Shown in pieces: positions 58,301 to 64,000 of a stretch of 64,000 bases of DNA; the first letter of the stretch is position 1; every line of letters begins with the position of its first letter. The position numbers and the translations under genes are program-made. The notes under the pieces were generated by a model. It made no database searches. It worked only from the letters and a program-made list of their open reading frames with translations, and was not told the origin of the DNA. Source of the DNA: Calvatia gigantea (Eukaryota > Basidiomycota > Agaricomycetes > Agaricales > Lycoperdaceae); NCBI GenBank assembly GCA_025093985.1, contig JACAAK010000003.1, forward strand, positions 2,790,001 through 2,854,000. The letters run 5' to 3'.

Positions 58301-58474
58301 GAGAGAGCTGGAAGGTAGTCCATTGCTAAAGCTTGAAGTCGTAGATGCTTTCGGGGGAGAGGTGCCTAGGCTGGAAAGCCCGGCTGGAGATGACTGGGCG
58401 AGACTGAGGGACGAATTAAACAAAAGAGCGTGAAGCAAAAGAGCGCGAGCGAGTGCCGGGAAAGACCTCATCAT
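55349..58474 (-). CDS. Secreted polysaccharide lyase family 8 (hyaluronate/chondroitin/xanthan lyase type)
   Basis: Cleaves acidic polysaccharides by beta-elimination. A signal peptide (MMRSFPALARALLLHALLFN) precedes a Ser/Thr/Pro linker of about 100 residues (SSSTSHTSTSTPLSTNTNSS). The alpha-toroid N-terminal domain follows (DPNTLRELQLMQTRRFSNIV, NWFSNVRPTIH-like segments, ELVGQTCLLLEDTLTESQF, GIRPDGSFGQHGGVLYNGNY). QH and Y of the last motif match the PL8 catalytic His and Tyr, rebuilt across an intron. The central beta domain shows HNYVSTLKMYSSRMVNSECI, QPLGFHLSDGVHYTYLKGNE, YEDIAAAWDWNLIPGITTDY and WQKVWFFLEGDVQHTMI. More than ten introns. Substrate cannot be told from sequence. Confidence 0.9.
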
Positions 58475-59457
58475 TGTAACATAGGGCAGGGAAGAAACAA
58501 TGTATAACTTTCCTCGGAGTCCCCAGTGCCACGCACGAGGTCATTTTATACTAACCCGCATTGGGCATAGGGTGGCCGAGAAAGAAGAGTCGTTAAGGCA
58601 AGGACCGGCATTCTGCCAGGTGCTCTTTCTGATTTATCATAGATGGAGTGGGGCGAAGGATCTCCGAAATGAAGCCTGGCGAGGTGGTCTAGCAGACGGG
58701 AGACATGCCGAGGTAGGCTTTTTTGGCCTTTCAGACGATCTCCAATGTGTGAACGAAAGTGTCTATGAAGCTATGTCTGGTGAGGTGTGCACGTTGCTAG
58801 AACGAGTGCTGGCTTCCCGTGACAGTGCTGGGACAGACAGCGGACAGCACAAGGCAGGCAAGGGAAAGAATGTGTCCATTGTTGTTTCTATTTTTGTCCA
58901 CTAACGTTGGGCACTTCTATCGTTTGCAATTTTGGGTTTCTGGTGCACTGAAGGAGAAACCACACGAGCAGAGCAGGACGACTCTCGAGAGTTTGGGTGC
59001 TGGGCCCAACCTCGAAATGCTTGGGAGCCCAACCTGTTAGCTAGGATAGTGCATCCCAGACTCGGAGCCTTAAGTCCGCTGGCGACGAGCGTAAATCCAC
59101 TCTCCAGCCGCTGGGTTTGACCTTCTTAGGCTTGTCTGGATGGGGAGTTGCTTTAGAGGACGATAAGTAATGCAGCGCGTCAGCAGATCCGGGACATGCG
59201 CAAGAATCACAGTATGAACACAATGCGGCGGGGTCTCGGATGTACTTCTGCCTCCGGCCGACACCGCAGGCATGTGGATCCCATCGTCTGGCGGGATGCG
59301 TGATCATTATCAGGCTACTTGTAACTTACCGTCGGCAGCGGGCTGGAGTTGGCGTATCCCCAATTACTTACGAGCATGCACACGAGACGGGCCGGGGCCA
59401 AACACAGATAAATAGGTAATCTTCAAAATTTGGTGTGCGAATTAGTCGCGTCGTAAA
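58475..59457. other. Longest intergenic stretch, no gene recognised
   Basis: Nearly 1 kb between the divergent PL8 and MPP10 starts. Open frames here (for example 58500-58904 plus) have no family features. A fragment TGGCCGAG...TCGTTAAGGC (58573-58600) recalls a tRNA-Ser D arm with an insert but has no matching partner stems. Confidence 0.5.
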
Positions 59458-61910
59458 ATGCCAACACCTGAGTCTGTCATTGTTCCTCATGAACTCGATA
59501 CTGTGACACAACAATTAGACGAACGGATTGAGTCCCTTGCGCATGGAGACGAAGGGATTCGGAGTGCTGCGTTGCATGCCGCAAAGTACATATTCGATTT
59601 ATGTACGTCTAACGGTCATCATTACCCATACCGCTCTGACTAACGTCTTTAGCCCTAGAAACAGAGAATGTATCCAGGCCTTTGATAGATGGGCTATTAT
59701 CGTCTTTGAATCCGCTCCAAAAACCACAGACAAGATCCCAGGCGAGATCTGGCGATCAAATGGTTCAGACCTCTCCAGTGAAGGCGTTTGACCCTACGCC
59801 TTTATCTTCCTTGTTTATTGAGGGCATGGACTCGGAACAGGTCTGGATGCAATTGGAGTTGCGCACACGACCTATCTGCGACCTTTTGGAGTTTGCACTA
59901 GAGACTGGGAAGAGCGAAGAAGAAGATTTTTCAGAGGAAGACGATGAGGGGACAGAGGAGGATAAGCTACGGGAAATCTTGGAGGCCCTAGAAAGCGGAG
60001 GGGTCGTGGACGTGGGTGCTCTGCGGGAAGGTCTGGGCGGGGAAATGGATTTAGATGATTCAAGCGACACGGAGGGTGACGACGGTGAGGATGAGGATGA
60101 AGATGAAGATGAGGATGGGGGTGGTGGGGAACACGAGACTGAGGAAGCTGTTATCCGTCTCCGGTCTTCTGACGAAGAACACTCTGATCTTGAAACGAAG
60201 AACACTTTACTAGATGCCATCAAGAAAACTCATTCAAAGAAAAAGAAGGGCTCAAGTCAGGGACTCAACGACGATTTCTTTGACCTGGACGCGTTCAATA
60301 TGGAAACCGAGCGTGCAGAGGCCGTGTCATCATCCCGCGGCCGTCTCACTGAAGATTCCGATGATACGGAAGACGAAAATATGTCAGTGGACCTCTTTAC
60401 TCCACTAGAGGAAGGGGTTGATGAGACCGGGGATGCCGCTGGTGCGTTATTTCCGAACACCAATGGAGTTACTAACTGGTACATTCTCAGATCTGTTTTA
60501 CCGCGATTTTTTTACGCCACCGATAAAGGATGGCCCGCATTCACGACTACAAGGGAAGGGGAGGGCGAGAGGTGAAGGGAGAGTTCGGTTCCACGATGAA
60601 GTCCGAGTAAAGAAGATTAGAGCCAAAGGGAAAAACCTACCCCTTAGCTTCCTTCGGGGAATGGGTGAATTGGATGATGATGATGAAGAGGTTGAAGAAG
60701 AAGACGTCGAGGAGTATGGAGTTGATTTTGAAGGCGGCGATGACGACAGTCGACTTGAAAATGGATGGATGGATGGAGGTGGAGACGGGGCGGAGGAAAA
60801 ATCCAGCTCGGACGATGACGATGACAGCCCCTCGTCGCGGAGCCGAGTCCCTGAAGGGGGCAACAACCGTGTAATTATGGAGAGACTGAAGGATGACCTT
60901 TTCGCGGAAGATGATGCGGACAGTGATGGTGACGGTGTGTTGTTTTCGTTCAAAATTGAATGGAGTGTCCTCACCTTTTTGTAGATATGACTGGTCATGA
61001 AAAACGACAAGCTGCGCTCCGGGAACAAATTGCTCAGCTGGAGGCAGAAAATGTCGCCAAAAAGGGCTGGACCATGATGGGAGAGGCAGATGGTCGAGTG
61101 CGGCCACAGAACTCGTTACTTGAGGAGGATCTAGAGTTTGATCGTATTGTGAAGCCTGTGCCTGTGGTATCTGAGGAGATGGTACAAGATCTGGAGCACA
61201 GAATCAAAGCGCGGATCCTTCAAAACCAATTCGATGACGTCGTCCAGATCCGCCCTGTTGGAGGATAAACCTTTCTTGCCGTCGCGCATTTTCGAATTAC
61301 AGGACACAAAATCCACTCAGTCGCTGGCACAGATATACGAAAACGACTATCTCGCAAGCCATGGGGATGGCCCAGATGATCGAGACGGAAAACTCAAGAA
61401 AGAGCATGAAGAAATCAAGCAACAGTGGGAAAAGATATGTGGCAAACTTGACGCTCTATGTAATGCCCATTTCGTTCCCAAACAAGTATGTTCATTCGTT
61501 GTGTTTATCTCTTTTATGTGACTAAGGCCATGGCACAGCCGAAGGCAGTGATTTCAACGGTCTCGAATGTTGCTACGGCATCGATGGAGTCTGCATTGCC
61601 GATTGCGAAGGCAACGTCAAGCGCGCTAGCTCCGGAAGAGGTGTTCAACCCTGCACTATCGAACACGCGATCACGATCTGAGCTTGCGCCTGCGGAGAAG
61701 CGAGCCCTGCGCATGAAAGAACGTAAAATCAGGAGGAGGCAGCGCGACGTCCTTGAGAGAAGTGTAGACAAGGTAGCCAAGGCAACAAAAAGAGCTGGTG
61801 GCATCAAGAAGGAGAAACAGGCTGCGCTCCGGAATATTGTCAAAGCTGGCAAGGGAGTGACAGTCGTTGGCAAACAAGCAAAGGGCCTGAAGAAGAGGCA
61901 GAAGTCTTGA
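59458..61910 (+). CDS. MPP10: U3 snoRNP protein MPP10, with a single-base frame break
   Basis: Part of the SSU processome needed for 18S rRNA maturation; partners Imp3/Imp4. MPTPESVIVPHELDTVTQQL, a very acidic middle (EEEDFSEEDDEGTEEDK; long Asp/Glu runs), DLFYRDFFTPPIKDGPHSRL, FHDEVRVKKIRAKGKNLPLS, DMTGHEKRQAALREQIAQLE, SLLEEDLEFDRIVKPVPVVS and EHRIKARILQNQFDDVVQIR. Then comes EDKPFLPSRIFELQDTKSTQ, SLAQIYENDYLA, EKICGKLDALCNAHFVPKQ and a basic tail ending KGLKKRQKS. IRPV and EDKPFLP are in different frames because of one extra G (61260): the read frame hits TAA at 61266. No intron fits there. Confidence 0.9.
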
Positions 61911-62200
61911 GGATTTCGTACCACCAACGGGAAAAGTAAAGATGTACAGATACATTCTGATTGCTTATGCGGCCACTAACATAGTCCTCACGCATGGTGC
62001 CTACTGTTTTTTTACGTGTGTACTTCCCCTGGCTCAATAAGCAGTGCTGAATGTTCTGATCTGGGGCTGCCAAGGCGGCCAATGCTTGTTGGGAGCAGCC
62101 TCTCTGCAATCACGTGGGATAATACATAAATGTAATGATCTGCACAGCAGGTGTGATTGTTCCCAGTTCTGCCCCTTGCCTCACAACCATCCTCACTATC
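61911..62200. other. Intergenic region MPP10 / SEC9
   Basis: About 290 bp with the MPP10 3' UTR and SEC9 promoter. No gene seen. Confidence 0.4.
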
Positions 62201-63407
62201 ATGCCTCTTCTTAAGCGCAAAGACCAGAACAAGATACCCCCCGTATCTGAACCCGCCCCACCTTCTAATACATCGAGCAGCTATTCAGGTTCATACCGTT
62301 CACCTACCTCTACCTATGTCGCCAGCAGAGACGGTGACCCGTATAGCGCCTCTTCCACGCCCATGATGAGCAGAACAAGCTCTCAAACCGCCGCCTATCC
62401 TGCCCAGGATACCTATACAACAGATAGATTTTCGCGGAACAAAGGAGTCCCTGACGCATACGCTCGTGGTGAAGCAAATATCGACCTCGATCGCAACGAA
62501 CTCTTTTCTGGTTATAATCCCAAGAAAGCAGGATCAGGCAGATTCTTCGATGGGCCTGATGTCAGGCCACCCGCTAATCCTGGAGAAGAAACAGAGGATG
62601 ATGTAGAAGGGATCAAGCAACAAACTCGTTTCGTCAAACAAGAGAGCGTTAATTCGACGAGGAATGCTTTGCGTCTAGCTCGCGAAGCGGAAGATACAGC
62701 AAGGAATACGCTCACGAGATTGGGCGATCAATCAGGTATGATGAGTTTCTAATTAATGTTTTAGCCCATTGAACTTGTGTCGTGCAGAAAAACTCGCGAA
62801 TACTGAGCGCCACTTGGATGTTTCAAAAGCACACTCACTTCGTGCTGAAGATAAAGCAGATGAATTGAAACAGCTGAATCGCTCCATCTTCAGGCCTGTT
62901 ATTACTTGGAATAAAGACGCAAAGCGTGCGGCTCAAGAAGCCAAGATCCAAGCCCGCTTTGACGATGAAAGGGAAGAAAGGGAGAAAGCTATGACGGACA
63001 TTAGGGAGACTCAGAATCGTCTGGGTAGAGCTGCTACATATGGGCGAAATGACGATGAGGGAGCCACAGATGGAAGTCGTCGCACACTGACTGCGAAACA
63101 GCAAGCTGATCGGATGGAACAACGAAAACGTTTCCAGTTCGAAGCCACGGCTGAGGATGATGACCTGGAGGACGAGCTTGACGGCAACCTAGATGAGATT
63201 GACGAGGCCACCAAACGGCTCAAGGCCTTGAGCACGGCCATGGGTCAAGAACTGAATCGTCAAAATGAGCGTATTGACAACATCACGGAAAAGGCTGATC
63301 GTGAGGATAGACGTATCTTTAGGAACACGGAACGTGTAAGTGGGGACTGCTGGACTACATCAAAATCATCACTGACTCGTCGTGCACAGCTGAAAAGGAT
63401 TAAATAA
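62201..63407 (+). CDS. SEC9: Sec9-like plasma-membrane t-SNARE (SNAP-25 type)
   Basis: Qbc-SNARE pairing with Sso and Snc for exocytosis. MPLLKRKDQNKIPPVSEPAP starts a disordered N-terminus of about 120 residues containing NPKKAGSGRFFDGPDVRPPA. SNARE helix 1: EGIKQQTRFVKQESVNSTRN, ALRLAREAEDTARNTLTRLG, then across an intron EKLANTERHLDVSKAHSLRA. A linker (ARFDDEREEREKAMTDIRET) leads to SNARE helix 2: DELDGNLDEIDEATKRLKAL, MGQELNRQNERIDNITEKAD. The central Gln of each layer (EKLA.TE; GQELNRQN) is present. Two introns. The last, near the 3' end, leaves a five-residue tail LKRIK. No palmitoylation cysteines are seen, as in yeast Sec9. Confidence 0.92.
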
Positions 63408-63651
63408 ATCGTCACTGGTTAAGTATCCAATGCGACAGGCTAACGCTTTGTGTTTAGTCTTGCCTTGCTTTAAAGTGGACGAATATTCTTGGAATCTAGG
63501 ATACCTGTTGTCTTTGACTTCTTGCCAACTTAATTAATAAAGCACTGTAGTCGCGGTCACGTGACGGTTTTTCCATGGATGCAATTTAAGCCTTAACGCG
63601 AATTCCACCAGGTACTTCCCATTCTTTTTAGACCTCACTATTACTGCCTGT

Positions 63652-64000
63652 ATGGTTTCGCAATACGAGAAAGACAAACAACTTCAGATAGAGAAGGCAT
63701 GTTGTCTCTGCTGTAGGCTTCGTGTAATTATTTGCAAACTGACGGCCCTTGCAGAACAGGGAGCTTCTGAAAAGCTTAGGGCTAGAGAAACCTCTCTTTG
63801 AACCCAAAGAAAAGTTGGGGAAGAAGCCACCGCCTCCGAAACGCAAAATAACGGAAGAAGATGTTGAAGGCCCACCTTCGAAAGTCTCGCGCGTTGAAAA
63901 GACAAAGCCGGTGGGCCAATCTCCACCAGAAGGTCTTCGCCGCAGCTCTCGCAATGCTGGGGAAAAAATCGATTACGCTAACGAACAACGATTGGATTCA
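63652..64000 (+). CDS. 5' part of a nuclear-type protein (NRELL..LGL; RRSSR motif), runs off the window
   Basis: Exon 1 reads MVSQYEKDKQLQIEK; after an intron at 63697-63754 the frame continues NRELLKSLGLEKPLFEPKEK, KPPPPKRKITEEDVEGPPSK and GLRRSSRNAGEKIDY. A start of the form YE..R..NI..N..LL..LGL plus a downstream RRSSRxxG is seen in Cmr1/WDR76-type WD40 proteins and in some fungal SRA-YDG proteins; I cannot decide between them. The intron keeps frame only with a GC donor (GAG AAG|GCATGT ... TTGCAG|AAC AGG). Confidence 0.6.

Noticed and set aside
58565..58610. tRNA-Ser-like D-arm fragment (TGGCCGAG..TCGTTAAGGC)
   Set aside because: No matching acceptor, anticodon or T arms nearby; an insert splits the D loop. 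At most a decayed fragment.
61251..61268. Seven-base GT..AG (GTTGGAG) as a tiny intron repairing MPP10
   Set aside because: Removing it restores the frame, but seven bases is far below any workable intron length.

Overview
This window is nuclear DNA of a filamentous basidiomycete, most likely an Agaricomycete. Genes are dense and mostly single-copy housekeeping genes, cut by many short introns of about 50-60 nt with GT..AG ends and CTNAC-like branch sites. The encoded proteins (PIL1-type eisosome protein, MTM1 carrier, SSH4-like SPRY adaptor, Sec9, Vam7, PL8 lyase) fit this group. I recognise 37 protein genes, two of them cut by the window edges, and one intron-containing tRNA. I see no transposon, CRISPR array, virus-like gene or biosynthetic cluster.

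Layout. 1-9 kb: a NAA40-like N-acetyltransferase (5' end outside), complex I subunit NDUFB11/ESSS, glycine cleavage H protein, mitochondrial EF-Tu, divergent PEX14, and a GRIP-domain golgin. 9-20 kb: PIL1 eisosome protein, eIF4E-family cap-binding protein, MTM1-type carrier, Vam7 SNARE, a membrane-anchored methyltransferase, a START-like protein, AMPK gamma (SNF4) and divergent SSH4-like Rsp5 adaptor. 21-31 kb: a single-pass membrane protein, cytosolic AspRS, divergent aspartate aminotransferase, an orphan disordered protein, ELP5 and a membrane GNAT. 30-43 kb: dienelactone hydrolase, EF-1 alpha, PASK-like kinase, ribosomal eL32, MEMO1 family, Tfc7-like histidine phosphatase and Stm1-like ribosome-binding protein. 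43-52 kb: a very large Spp1/CFP1-type COMPASS subunit, LSM1, tRNA-Ser(UGA), NDUFA5 and divergent mitochondrial bL32. 52-64 kb: 3-ketoacyl-CoA thiolase, ribosomal uS3, PL8 polysaccharide lyase, MPP10, Sec9, and the start of a basic, disordered gene.

The genes form no operon or single pathway. Several themes recur: mitochondria (NDUFB11, NDUFA5, EF-Tu, bL32m, GCSH, MTM1), translation and ribosome assembly (EF-1 alpha, eL32, uS3, MPP10, AspRS, eIF4E, Stm1, ELP5), and membrane traffic (golgin, Vam7, Sec9, PIL1, SSH4). Several pairs are divergent over only about 90-300 bp and probably share promoters.

The two most unusual signals are general. First, four introns can only be spliced in frame with GC..AG ends (NDUFB11, PEX14, eIF4E, last gene). 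Second, three conserved genes (PIL1, eL32, MPP10), and possibly a fourth (Stm1-like), contain one extra base that breaks the reading frame where the flanking protein is clearly conserved. Sequencing insertions are the simplest explanation, but the pattern is worth checking. I could not identify a convincing novel multi-gene system.
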